Part shown: piece after piece, positions 35,462 to 47,700 of the stretch
Position numbering within the stretch: the first letter of the stretch is position 1
How the letters are laid out: each line of letters starts with the position of its first letter
From: Mangifera indica
Taxonomy: Eukaryota; Streptophyta; Magnoliopsida; Sapindales; Anacardiaceae
Length of the DNA: 64,000 nt
Assembly: GCF_011075055.1 (NCBI RefSeq)
Contig: NC_058155.1
Coordinates: forward strand, 13,029,067-13,093,066
Direction: 5' to 3'
Program-made: the position numbers and the translations under genes
The notes under the pieces: generated by a model
What the model saw: the letters and a program-made list of their open reading frames with translations, nothing else
Databases searched by the model: none
What the model was told of the DNA's origin: nothing

Positions 35462-37575
35462 TCTAACACTCACAGGTAAGCCCAAAGGTATTCTAGTCTT
35501 TTCCTTATTTTAATTGAGTTAAAAAATGTTTACCGAAGGGATGCACATTTATGTGTGGGAGCAAACATGGTTGTACATTGTTAGCAAGATTTAAATTTCA
35601 GATGAGATCATGATCACAATAAAATCGAATGAATTCCATAGTTGTGTAACATGATACACACTCATGTGTCACATCCAAAAGGCAAAATAAAAGATGTGTT
35701 AACCTAATTTTTATGATATTCTTTACGCATCCAGTCGCTTACTAAAGAGAAAGAGAGAGAAGAAGTTCTTGGTCTTTAGAGGAAGTTGTTGATCATTGAA
35801 ATCTCCTATAGTAACGTGAAGATCGCTTATGCATCAGAAGTCAAGTAAGTATGGTGGCTTTTTTATTGTTTATCTTATAAAACCTAGTTGTTCAATGGTT
35901 TGTTGAGATGTTGAATATGTTTTGATGCCTATTACCATATTTTAATGTGTCATATCTTTTAGTTATCCAAATATTTGGTTATGTATTTATGAACATGGAG
36001 ATTGAATGTGAAATGGATGAATTCGAGCATTAAATAGGGTATGCTAGTGTAAGAGTATATATATATGTGTTTCTTTTGGCAATTTTATGGATCATATATA
36101 TGAACATATGTGGTTGATTATTGTGTGAGAATCGATCATTATGAATTTGAGATGAATGCAATCGATATTGTTAACGATTTAGGATTAATGTTTGATGGTA
36201 TTTGTATATTCACAAATGTGACAAGTTGATTTACGGTGCTTAGAAACATACATGTATGTATGGCCATATACATGTTCGTGTGTCTTTAGTTCTAATAAGA
36301 AATTTCATATTTCATGCATTCATTTTAAGGAAAGGTATACATGATCATGTGATATGGGACACACACCCATGTGTGACTTTCTAAAAATGGACTCCACACT
36401 TGGATATGTGAACACAAGAATGCACTTTAGGTACACTCCCATGTAGGTAGTAAAAGACTATTTTACCTTTTGTTCAAGTGTAAGGAAAGGGAAAAAAAAA
36501 GTAAAGAAAAGAATAAAAATCTTAGCAAGAAAAACAAGGTGGTTAGAAATAAAAGATGTGCTCGACTATGTGGAAGACGACACAAGACCATGATCAAGTT
36601 GAATTTGGGTCAAAAATTAGAAAGGTTAAAAAAAGTGATACACATCTAAATAGCCACCAACTATGTGTGAAAGTGGCAATATACATGAAAACGATAAAGT
36701 TGGATACCCATGAGATGTATCATACACTCGATGCCAAGACACATTGTCACTCAATCTAGTTCAACTCAAGTGTGCATGGTAGAAGATTGTGGCTTTCAAA
36801 TATTTCCTCACATAGTCAATGGGATGCATCACATACGTACTTGTGGTAAAGGTCATCTCGGGATAGTTTAAACAATAGTTCTATGATTAACGTATGTGCT
36901 AAAGGAAGGACTGTGATCAAATTTTTTCATGTGACCAAAGTGTCCCAGTTAACTAGCCCAATAGGTTGTACGACATGTGCACAAGACACAATAGACAATG
37001 ACATGTAAGGTGTTTTACGCTTTCACTAAGACCTCATATATGCCAACTTCAGCTTAGGTTTTAGTAACCTTTGTGGATGACCTATGCCAGGGCACAAGGG
37101 GGTCGAGTTGTGACTACATCCAGATTCACAAATGGAACACTAAATTTATCAACCTTATGTATTATGTAAGGTGTCGAGAAATCACGGGCTTACTAAGTGT
37201 TTCATTCATGCGTTCTTTTTTGTTATTTTGTAGGTAGAGGTGAGTAACGGGACATGCGGGAAAGCTAGCAGTCCCCCCAAGCAGTTACGTAAGGCGAAGG
37301 GAAAAAACATCATTTCTAAATTTTTATATTGCTTTTTATTTATGTTTGATTATGCATATTATCAATTTTTAAGTTATTTTCAGACACATCAATTGTAATA
37401 ATGTTATGACTTATTTTATACATTTAAGACATTTATTCAAATTTCACTTTTTTGCATGTTTGAGTATCTATTATTATGCATTAAATTCCGTGTTTTTGAA
37501 TTAAGTAGTCTAATCGTACACATTTCTCTGGATCATATTCTATATAAGGGTATGTATTTGTAAAGAGGTGTTACA
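35462..37575 (+). repeat. 3' LTR of the 31.5-37.6 kb element (2114 bp)
   Basis: Starts TCTAACACTCACAGG (the expected TG changed to TC) after ATGGAGGAT and ends GAGGTGTTACA. The first 0.9 kb is homologous to the fragment at 56895-57830, where the start is an intact TGTAACACCCACAGG. Confidence 0.8.
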
Positions 37576-38253
37576 TACTTTACATTGACAAATATTGTTT
37601 AACCCCACATTAAAAAATATCCTTTCACCTCATACATAGTCTAATATCCAATAACACTCATTGTACAATATCATTTCAATCCCCATACATTGTCTAATAT
37701 CTATAACATTTTGCATTGTAAAATATCATTTCACCCCTAAAATTATAATATCGAAATACTTTTTATATTTTTCTAACATTGCAAATTTTTGGTACAATTC
37801 TAGACAAGTGTTTAAAATACCTCATAATTAATGGATAAATAAAGTTTTAGTTTAAGATTTGTATAAATGTCTTGATATCATAAACTGATTTCCTTTGAAT
37901 TGAACTAAAAAACACTAACTTATTTCCTTCTTATCAAAATCACAATGTCATATATTAAGTAAAATTGAAAATTTTCAATGTATTGATTCTTATATAGGGT
38001 TAGGATTTATGTAGAATGTATGAAGGGTAATTTTGGTATTATTTAAAAGTATTCATGTATTTTGACTTAAGTAGTTTAAATTTTGGTTATTGCATTTAAG
38101 TCATTCAAAAGTAGAATATTTTGCTTTAAGTTATGCAAAAGATGGTATTTAACTTAATTTCTCAAAATAAAAAATATATGGATTTATGCTTGTAATTCAA
38201 ACGTCACTCCTAAGGGAAAAAATTGCTGACATGTGTCAATGTGTCACAAGGGT
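37576..38253. other. Intergenic AT-rich DNA
   Basis: Between the retrotransposon and the hAT-like element upstream of the MIC10-type gene. A few CATTGTxxAATATC repeats are seen at 37600-37730. No gene seen. Confidence 0.5.
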
Positions 38254-38539
38254 TAGGGTTAGATTCGAACCGAATCAATTCGAGCTTAACTCGATCGAGC
38301 TCAAAACGAGTCGGCTTTAGTTGAACTCGATCGAGCTCGAGATACTCGTTAGATTTTTTAATTAAAATTTTTGATACAAAACGACATCGTTTTGATCAAT
38401 ATGTATTAAAATAACATCATTTTGATAACGAAAAATGAATCGAATCGAATTTAAACTGGTCTTAGTAGAGCTCGAACTCGAGCTAACTATATATGAACCG
38501 AGCTGAGCTCGAGCTCAACTCGGCTTGAATCCACCCCCC
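38254..38539. mobile_element. hAT-like MITE, GAGCTC-rich family, copy 2 (286 bp), upstream of MIC10
   Basis: Starts TAGGGTTAGATTCGAACCGA and ends GGCTTGAATCCACCCCCC. It is flanked by ACAAGGGT at 38246-38253 and 38540-38547, a perfect 8-bp duplication. The central AAAACGACATCGTTTTGAT matches copy 1. It ends about 230 bp before the MIC10 start codon, so within the promoter. Confidence 0.8.
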
Positions 38540-38584
38540 ACAAGGGTAGTTAAAAATTAAAATTTTTATTACATTAATTCATTT

Positions 38585-38640
38585 TATATTATAAATATAT
38601 CGAGGAAATAGGTGGGGCACTACAGATACCCAATGGGCCG
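38585..38640 (+). promoter_or_regulatory. Probable core promoter of the MIC10-type gene
   Basis: A TATA-like ATTATAAATATAT at about 38588-38600, then TGGGCC at 38634-38639. TGGGCC/T (site II) elements are common in promoters of plant nuclear genes for mitochondrial and ribosomal proteins. The placement 130 bp before the ATG is plausible; activity is inferred. Confidence 0.4.
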
Positions 38641-38768
38641 AGGCCGAACAGTTTTTTTTCCGAATAGGGAAAACACACCCAGGACGTAGTGGAAGGAGCT
38701 AAGAAGGCCGAAGAAAACCCTGGGTACCAGAAGAGCGATCAAAATCGAAAAGCTAAAATTGAAAAGGA

Positions 38769-41700
38769 ATGGGCGAAGAGAACAGCAAGGATATCGTGCC
38801 TCCAAAGTACGATGTTAACGCTAAATGGGATGCCTGTATCGATCTCACTGTTCGTCGCTTCGTTTACTCTTCCCTCGCCGGAGCTTTCACTGGTCTCCTT
38901 TTCTTCCGTCAGTCTCTTCTCTTTCATTTCGATTCTTTATTTTCATTCATTTAATTGAGGTTTGTAAATTACTAAATAACATGAACCAATTTTTTTCCCT
39001 CAAAAATGACACACGTTTGATTGGTTTTCACTGCCTTCCAATTTTGTTGTATTGTAAGAAAAAATAATAATTATAATAATAAAACAAATACAAGGTCAGC
39101 AACTTGCTCAATTCGTATAGGTGCTTTCTTTTTTAATCTTCTTTGACCCTGAATTTCCCGTTGTCTGCATATTCAATTTCTACATTTTACAGTCATATTA
39201 TGAAATAATAGTAAGCCTAATGCACCATAAAATATGTGTTCATTAATATTGTTTTGTAGGTAATATCTATCTTCTTTTATTTTTTTGTTTAATTCCAGCT
39301 GCCATTTGCAAACAATCTAATTATTGCAGTTTCTGAAATTGTGACATTGAATCAAAAGAATTTGAAATTTATGACAAGGTTTTCCTAGCTTTTAATTTGC
39401 TGGATACCTTGGCGCTGGCATTGGAAAAAATTATTTTAAGTTTTTTGCTGGTTTTAAGTGGGTAGTTTTGCTTACCCCAAATTAATAAATTTTGAATGAT
39501 TCATGGGTTTATACCAGGTAGTCCATTGACGCGCTGGGCATCTGTAGCTTTTGGCGCTGGAGTAGGCATTGGATCTGCATACACAGACTGTTCTCGTCTT
39601 TTTGATGGGTCTCCTGCGAAATTGGCATCTCCTAAGCTTTCAAAAACTCCAGCTTCTCAGGTTGGTCTTACCATTACATGTTTGTATGTTTTTCTATGTC
39701 TGTGTAGACGATGTGTTATAAGTTTGTTCTCTATGTAGATTTTATTTTTACGGGGCCGTTTGATTTTAGGATTTAAATATTACCTTGGTAATTTATCTTT
39801 TATTACCTTGTTTGGTTTGTCAGCAATAAAATATTGCAGTAATCTTTTATTACCAATATTGATGTAGTAAATAATATAGGTTGTAATCTAATTACCACCT
39901 TTACCTTAAGTATTAAAAAATTACTAAAGTAATCTTGATTTTATTATAATTATATGATTATTTATTAATTCTTTTAGACAAAAATAAATTTATTTTTAAT
40001 TAATATAATAAATAATATAAAAAAATATTTAAAAATAATTATATTCAAGGTCATTTAAATATAATAATTTACTAGTATTTTGTTATTACTTTTAACCAAA
40101 TACAATAATTATTTATACTTATCAAATTTTATCAAATATAGTAATTATTTATACCCAGTAATCTTCTAAGTAATTTATCTTCAAGGTAATTTTTCTATTT
40201 TGGTAATAAAACATTACCCAAACCAAACGCCCCCTATGAGTTATGTGTCTGCCTTCATTTGTTTCTTTGTCTCTCTCTCTCACACTCACTCATTGTTTGG
40301 AACAATGTCTAATAGTTGTAAATGTAGTCTTCATTGTTAGTAAACTTCTTGTGAGTGAGATAAATCTTTGCTTTGTGAAATTATGAAATAATACTGGTTC
40401 TAAACATGTATGATGGATGATTGTTTATTGACTTGGTCAAACATGTATCCTATTAAGAATTACACTGTACAAAGTTCCTACCCATGTTTCATATCTCCTC
40501 TTTCTTTAGTCTATTTGATACTCTTGAATCCAATATTGATAACAAGCTATGTAATTAATTGGTAGTGTGCGAGGTGGTTTTGCAAATTGGGGATTCACAT
40601 TTTTGTTATGCTGAAAAAGGGTTTGAGGTTTGAGATTTGATTCAGATGTCAAAAGATGTATGTTGATAGCAAACGCTTAAAAGTTTTTTAAGTGAAAACT
40701 TGAGCATTGAGTTGTAGAATATGATCAAGAAGGAAGTGCATGGTAAGAGAACTAAAATATAACATAAAGAGTTTAATTTTTCAATAATAAACTAGATAAG
40801 TTATACAATTAATAAAGTTATCAATCTAAAAGTTCATGATGTTTACAATCTTTGGTATTCCTAAAATCAGAATGTTTCAAACTTTTAGATGATAAATTGA
40901 GATGAAATCAAGTAAAATCAATCAAACGTCTAATAAGCCAACATAGGGACAGTTGATGACATGGTGATCTTCCTCTTTTGTGGTCTATATTTAATTTAGT
41001 ATTCTTTATATTGTGTCTTTTAATCTCTTTGGAATAACTTCTGAATCCACATAATTAGTTTCAACCGAAACAGTTTTCAGTGATTAGTTTCTTTAGATTT
41101 AGATACATTTTTTGTTTCTCACATATTAATGACATATTCATTAGAAAAAAATTAAAAACCCAAGCCTATAAATGTTTCCAATGTCTCTTCCTTGCCAATA
41201 TCATTTTCTTTTGAATTCTTTTCTGCCTTCCCTCTCCCTTCCTTCATACTTCTATCTCTTTTCTTCCCATCATAATTGGTTTGCCAATCCTGCCTTGCCA
41301 CATCATCGCTTCTGAACATTCTTCTGGTTCTCTACTTTTGCTGTAATCCTGCTACTGTTCCTACAAGTTGATCTGTTGTCCCTGCAAGTTGATCTACTAT
41401 CTCTTCCATGTCAATTGTTTCTTGCAACTAGGGCTGAATTGGAAACGAGCTTGTTCGGACTCGTACGAGCCTGAGCCGAGTTTGTCTTAAACGAGCCCGA
41501 ATACGAACACGAGCTTAGATTTTAAGTGAAAAACAAACACGAGTCCGAACTCGAACACAAGTTGAAGGAGCCGAGCTTGGCTTGCGAGCTACTCACTCAA
41601 ATGGAAAAAAATTTTAACTTGGAACAAACGCCACCATTTGTTCCCTAAAATACGAGCCTGAAGCCAAACTGTCGAGCTTGAAATGTGAGCCCAAAGCTAA

Positions 41701-44700
41701 TTAAAGCGAACCCGAGCTCGAACATACAAACCCGAGCTAAGTGCGAGTCGATTCCAAACACTAAAATTTTGAAATAAGTCAAACACAAACATATGTTTAG
41801 CGAGCTCGGCAAGCCTGACCCAAGCCCAAGCTTGGGCTCACAAAAAACGAGCCAAAAACAAGTCGGGCCCTGTTCAGGCTTGGCTCGGCTCGGCTCATAT
41901 CTAGCCCTACTTGCAGCTTACCCTCTATATCTTGTGATTCCCTCCAAGTATCATCGCTCCACCTCTCTTCTTCCCTTTCTTCCTTGTATAAACTTTGCCC
42001 TAACATTACCCCGCCCATCCAAAGGCACCTTGCCTCCAAGGTGCAATTGGGGAAATAGCCTTTTGATATTCTCATATAATTCCCAAGAGCATTCAAAATC
42101 TAGAAGTTGTTGCCATTGAATTAGTAACTCAAGGTCCTCTTGAGGAGAATATTTGTACTCCAAGACAGTTTTGGGCTACACAATCAACTCTTCCTCTTCA
42201 CTCAAGCTTGCTGGTAATGGTTGACTTCTTTGCAGGCCCTAGTTGTTTTTTAAATTGAAAAATGTGAAACACCAGGTGTATTTTAGCTTATTCAAGAAGT
42301 TTCAGTTTGTACGCCACTTGCCTTATCCTTTCCATAATGGTAAAGGGACCGTAAAACCGAGGACTTAATTTTTTTTTAGGCAAGACGCCAACGAATGAAA
42401 GCGATACGACTGAAGCTTGAGATAAACTTGGTCCCCTTTGTCGAATGTAACCTCCCTACAATGTTTATTCACTGATTTCTTCATTTGTTCTTGTGCTTTG
42501 CATATTACTCTTAAGCGCATCCAACATCAAGTTTCTCTCTTTAATAACTATGCTGACCTCCTCTACTCTTGATGCTTCTTTAACCTACCTGAAAATTGGT
42601 GGAGGATTTCTCCTACATACTACCTTGAAGGGTGTCACTCCGATTGAACTAAGAAATGACATGTTATACCAATACTCTACCCAAACCAACCATCTCGGCT
42701 AACTTTTAGGTTGCTCATTGCAAAAGCACTGAAGTTAGGTTTCGACGTTACGGTTTACCACTTCTGTTTGCCCATCCGTTTGGGGATAACATGCAAAGTT
42801 GAATTTAAGGGTAGTGCTGACAACCCTAAATAACTCCCTTCAAAATTCACTCATGAAAACACGATCTTTGTTGGTTACAATCATTTGTGGGAAGCCATGA
42901 AGGTGAACAACCTCCCTAATGAAGACTTCAGCTACCTCCTTGGCTATAAAAGGATGTCTAAGTGTCATGAAGTGCTTGTATTTAGAGAGTGGATTGATCA
43001 CCACAAGAATGGAATCCGTTCCCTTCACTTTTGGCAATCCCAAAATAAAGTCCATCAATAAATCTTCCCAAATTCTTTCAAGCATTGGTAACGATTGTAA
43101 CAATCCCGCAGGGGACATTGCTTCGTACTTCATGCATTGGCACATGTCGCATTCGACAACAAATTTTTTGATGTCACGTTTCATCCCTTCCCAATATAGG
43201 GTGGCAACAACCCACTTGTAAGTTCTGTAAAAACCAGAATGCCTTCCATAAGAAGTGGAGTGAAATTCAATCAAAAGAGATTAAATGAACCTAGACCCAT
43301 TCAAAATCACCAATCTACCCTTATATGACAAAATGCTTCCCCTAATGGAATACCTTGGATGTGCCATGGGATTACTCTGTAATTCTTGTTTAATTTTCAT
43401 CAGCTTCTCATCTTCATCGATTTCTCTCTGCAGTCCTTCATCTCCCACAATTGTGTTAGAGTATGCTTGTAATTTTTCTAGAAATTTTGGGTTACATGAG
43501 ACCATTGATGGCTTTATTTTCACACCCTAGGCGGTATATAATTTTGAAATCGAATCCCTTCATTTTAACAAGCCACTTCTATTGCGTATGGCTTAATACC
43601 TTTTGCTTAGTCAAAAACCTTAAGCTCTGTTGATCGGTTCATATCTTGAAGTGCCTCATAAGAAGCTAGTGGCACCATTTCTAGAAAGCTAATATGATAG
43701 CCATTAGTTCGCGCTTGTGTATCGATTTACCCTGATTCCTTATCGAAAGCATCTTAGGAAAGCGATAGGTCTCCCTTCTTGCATCAGTATTGCCCCTACA
43801 CCCACTCTCGATGTATTTGTCTCAACTATGAATTCCTTGGTGAAGTTGTGGATGGTCAACACTGGTAGCGTTATCATGGCAGATTTCAAGGCTTCAAGTT
43901 AGAGGTTCGACTATTTTTCCATACCCTCGTACAAATTTTCGGTAATACCCTGTCAACCCAAGGAACCCTTTAAGCTCCTTGATATATCTCAGCGATGGCC
44001 AATTTTTCATGTCACTGACCTTGTGAGGATCGACTTTTACCCCACTTTTGGAGACAATGTGGCCTAAATACTCAATCTTATCTTGCGCAAATGAGCACTT
44101 TTTCTGGTTCACCACTAGATGATTATCTAGCAACAAGTTCAACACCACCCGAAGATGCCATATATGATCTTTGAACTCCTTGTTATAGATCAAAATATCA
44201 TTGAAAAATACAAGCATGAACCTTCGCAAATATGGCTTGAAGATGGTGTTCATCAAATTCTGAAAAGTAGCAAAGGCACTAGAGGGACCAAAGGGCATTA
44301 CTAAAAATTCATAATGGCCTTCATGTGTCTGGAAGACCGTCTTTTCTACATCTTCTTCTCGGACCTTGATTTGATAGTATTCAGATTTGAGATCTAATTT
44401 ACTGAATACAACAGCCCCACAAGTTCGTCAATAGTCAGCATTGGAAACTTATTCAGCACTGTCACTTGATTCAGGGCATGATAATCTGCACAAAACCTCC
44501 ATCCACTATCCTTTTTCTTGACCAAATTACAGGGCTCGCGAATAGGCTCACACTTGGACGTATTACCCCCACTATCATCATCTCTTGTACAATCCATTTA
44601 ATCTCATTTTTTTGAAAATATGGATATCTATAAGGTCTTAGGTTTGGAGGGTGAGCTCCATTTTTTAGGGTGATGGCGTGGTCTTGAATTCTCTTTGGTG

Positions 44701-47700
44701 GTAGTCCTCTGAGCTCCCCAAACAAAGCTTCAAATTCAATCAACATCTCTGTTACTTTAAGAGGAGTTGAGTGCATCCCCTAATCTTCTATGTCGCTCGG
44801 CTATGCCATTTCCAACCAATATCTTTCCTCTCTTTCCCTTGTATCCTTCATCAACATGTTCAAATTTGTCTCCAACATCATCACTACTAAGTCCCCCTTT
44901 AGTTCTGTCCTTCTCCCTTCCCACATGAACCTCATGGTTTGCTTTTGCCAATTGATTTTGACTTCTCCCAACTTATGTAACCAGTGTACCCCTAATATAA
45001 CATCTACTCCCCCCAAGCTGAAAGGAAGAAAATTTTGAGTTATAGTAAGGCCTTGCAATAATACTGTCACCCTATCACATTTTCCCACCTTGTTATCTTA
45101 CGGTCATCTCACAATACAATGGTTAAATCGGGCCACTTTCACCTGAATTTTTAGTTCCTCCACGAGTTTCTCAGAAAGAGAGTTATGGGTAGCTCCGTTG
45201 TTAATTAGTATTACCACCTTCCTACCCATCAATTCCCTCAACATTTTCATGGTCTTTGGGGAGATTATACCCATTATGAAACTCACATTTAAATTCACTA
45301 CCATCTCTCTTCCCTTGGCCTCTGTCTCCTCTTCAATTGCCTTAATTTCTTTGTCTAGCGCTTCTCCCTCCTCACTAGAAATCATAACTCTAAGTTGGTG
45401 GAATTGGCATCGGTGCCCAAGGACAAATCTCTCATCATAGCGAGAGCAAAGACCCTACTCTACCTTGGCTCTATATTCTTAGTCGGAGAGACACTGGGAA
45501 TCGTCGTCTCATCGAGGAAAAGTGGTCAAAGATCCTGAATTTGTGGGTGCCCTAGAAATGGGGGAGGCTATCGGTTGGTGAGAGAAAATTTTGGTTCTGT
45601 TTGACAAAGATAGGAGATTGATATTGGATTGGTGACTTAGGTTAGGTGTCCTTAGGTAGCTAGGTTATAGAAGGGTCAGGTTGGATTTGTGTTTGGGTTG
45701 GGGCCTGTGTGGGATACTTAGGTGTTGTTGGGTCGGTTGAATGCTATGTTGGTGGGTGTACTTGGGGATGGTAATTGGGCTGGTTAGTGGAGTGTAGGTA
45801 TAACGGGTCGGTCCACTGAAATTTCTTCGGTTAAGCTTGTCAGGTCGAAGCATATACCTAGCGTCTATAATTGCATTCTTCCTCTCTACCTGTTTGGCGC
45901 ACTCCATCATCTCCTTCAATGAGTATGGCTACAAAAGTTTCACCTCTTCCCTAATTTCTTCCATCAAACCATTCATAAACACTGCTCCCAAAGTTTCCTC
46001 CGATAGGCCGTCCACCGTTGCAAATAAAAGTTGAATTAGGAACAATATTCCCGCAAAGAGGGTATCTTTCGTAGCGTGAATAATTCTTCCGGTGGGGTCC
46101 TTTCACTCGACGATGGGAAGTGTTGCAGCACCTCGCTCTTGAATTCCTCCCAGCTAGCGAACACTTGTTGTTTCTCTCTCCATTGTAACCAATGAAGGGC
46201 ATCACCCTCCATACACATGTCAGCGGCCATGAGTCACTCTTGCTCTGTAAGCCTATTCACTTGGAAATAGTGTGATAGAACTCCAATTATCAAGACTTAT
46301 TAGAAGAGAGGCAAAAAAGGAAATTTTACACCACTAGCTATGATAGCAACAATTGAAGATAAACATTATCAAGATAAGTCTATGAAGCATAGTGAAACTT
46401 TTCAAGAAGCTCAAGATAGAGATAACTTGAAGGAGGGAGATAATGATAACTCAAAGAGGGGAGATGAGACTCATCCAATAGTTTATTCAACTATAAAAAA
46501 GGGGCAGAGCAATGCAGAAGATCATCAGGAAATTACACAATAATTGGGTGGGGAAATTGGGGGCCTTTGGCCTAAGGACACTGGTTATTGAGATGGGTAG
46601 CTCCAGTGTATTATTGATTCTGATTATCTAGTTTAAGTCAAAAAGCAATTGTATTCTAGCACCGCCATATTTAATAAAGCAATTGCATTAGTGTTCAACT
46701 TTTACAATTATATCGTCGCACAAATTACATAACCTTTTCCAATTACACACTAAACTGATACACCTATATCATAACTAGTACACAGAATCCACTCCAAAAT
46801 CAGCTCGGCAAGTTGCAACAGTGTATTTCCAATCCAGGTTCGCATCATAGCGTTCTATCCTCGACACTCAGTCTAGGGCTTCTTCTCCACTTAACAAAGG
46901 TAGGTTGAGATGGCGATACTGGAGGTCTTGCCAGTTACCACCTTTGGTTTCTCCCTCTACAGGTCTATTCTGATTTGTTCGCTCTTCTATGACCACTCTT
47001 CATTCCCTCCCCCTGGTGGTGCTGAAGTTTCCCTTGCTAGTGGAGAGTATGATGGGGAGCGTTCATGATCTATCGGTGTCATCCCCTTGTCCCCTCCATC
47101 TCTACCAACTATCGACTCTCTCAGGTCACTTAAATAGTCCTTGATGGTCTCCACATCTAAACCCATATTTCCCATCCGAGAGTTCATTTCCCCCATTTGG
47201 GATTTCATTTCCTCCATCCCTCTCACGGCTAGCACATTTGCTTCTAAGGATTCAACCCGCGATTCCATCCTTGTCATGCTCTGATACCAATTTTGATACG
47301 AACGTGGCCTTCGTAGCCTCACACCTGAAATCTAGGCAATCTACCCAGCAACAGCCCACCACAGTTCAAGCAGCCGCCAAGCAATATTTAACAAGCAATT
47401 TGTAATCAAATATGTAACTGACACTCAAATATTGTATTGAAATGACTATCAATCAAATAGACTTTGTATTGATATTGATTCCAGTAATGCAATACAGCAA
47501 TAGCAGTTTCTTATAGACTACTCTATTACATTACAGCAAAATGACTGGCAATAACTCCAACAAAAATGACTAACATCCACAACTGGAACCAACCAAAAAG
47601 GTTTCACCATTATTCAACAATTCTTCCCAGCTCCAGAGAAGCTGGTCTCTTCCCTGCCACTATCATCTTCTTCTGAATTCTTTTCTGCATTCCCTCTCTC

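Larger units (their letters stand above)
31474..37575 (+). mobile_element. Decayed, internally deleted Ty3/gypsy (Tekay/Del-like) retrotransposon
   Basis: Order: truncated 5' LTR (31474-32370), gag zinc-knuckle and protease remnants (about 32720-33183), RT thumb and RNase H (33240-33900), integrase (34200-35150), C-terminal region (about 35150-35400, PLVKVWLRNH), 3' LTR (35462-37575). The RT catalytic palm is missing: protease runs directly into sequence downstream of the active site. The primer-binding site and most of gag are also gone. Many stops interrupt all frames. It cannot move by itself. The lineage call rests on the C-terminal KVWLRNH segment typical of Tekay/Del chromoviruses and is moderate. 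Confidence 0.8.

Noticed and set aside
38689..38958. 89-codon plus-strand frame overlapping MIC10 exon 1
   Set aside because: Shifted frame over the leader and exon 1; the MIC10 frame has clear family motifs and fits the splice sites.
41793..42163. Open frames on both strands across the 3' LTR and MITE end
   Set aside because: Only the chromodomain-like minus-strand text upstream of 42005 has meaning; the rest is LTR and GAGCTC-repeat sequence.
46269..46824. AGTGT direct repeat (46269-46273 and 46820-46824) as target duplication of the gag insertion
   Set aside because: Removing that segment does not rejoin the capsid frame properly; the ATAG pair at 46267-46270 and 46847-46850 does.
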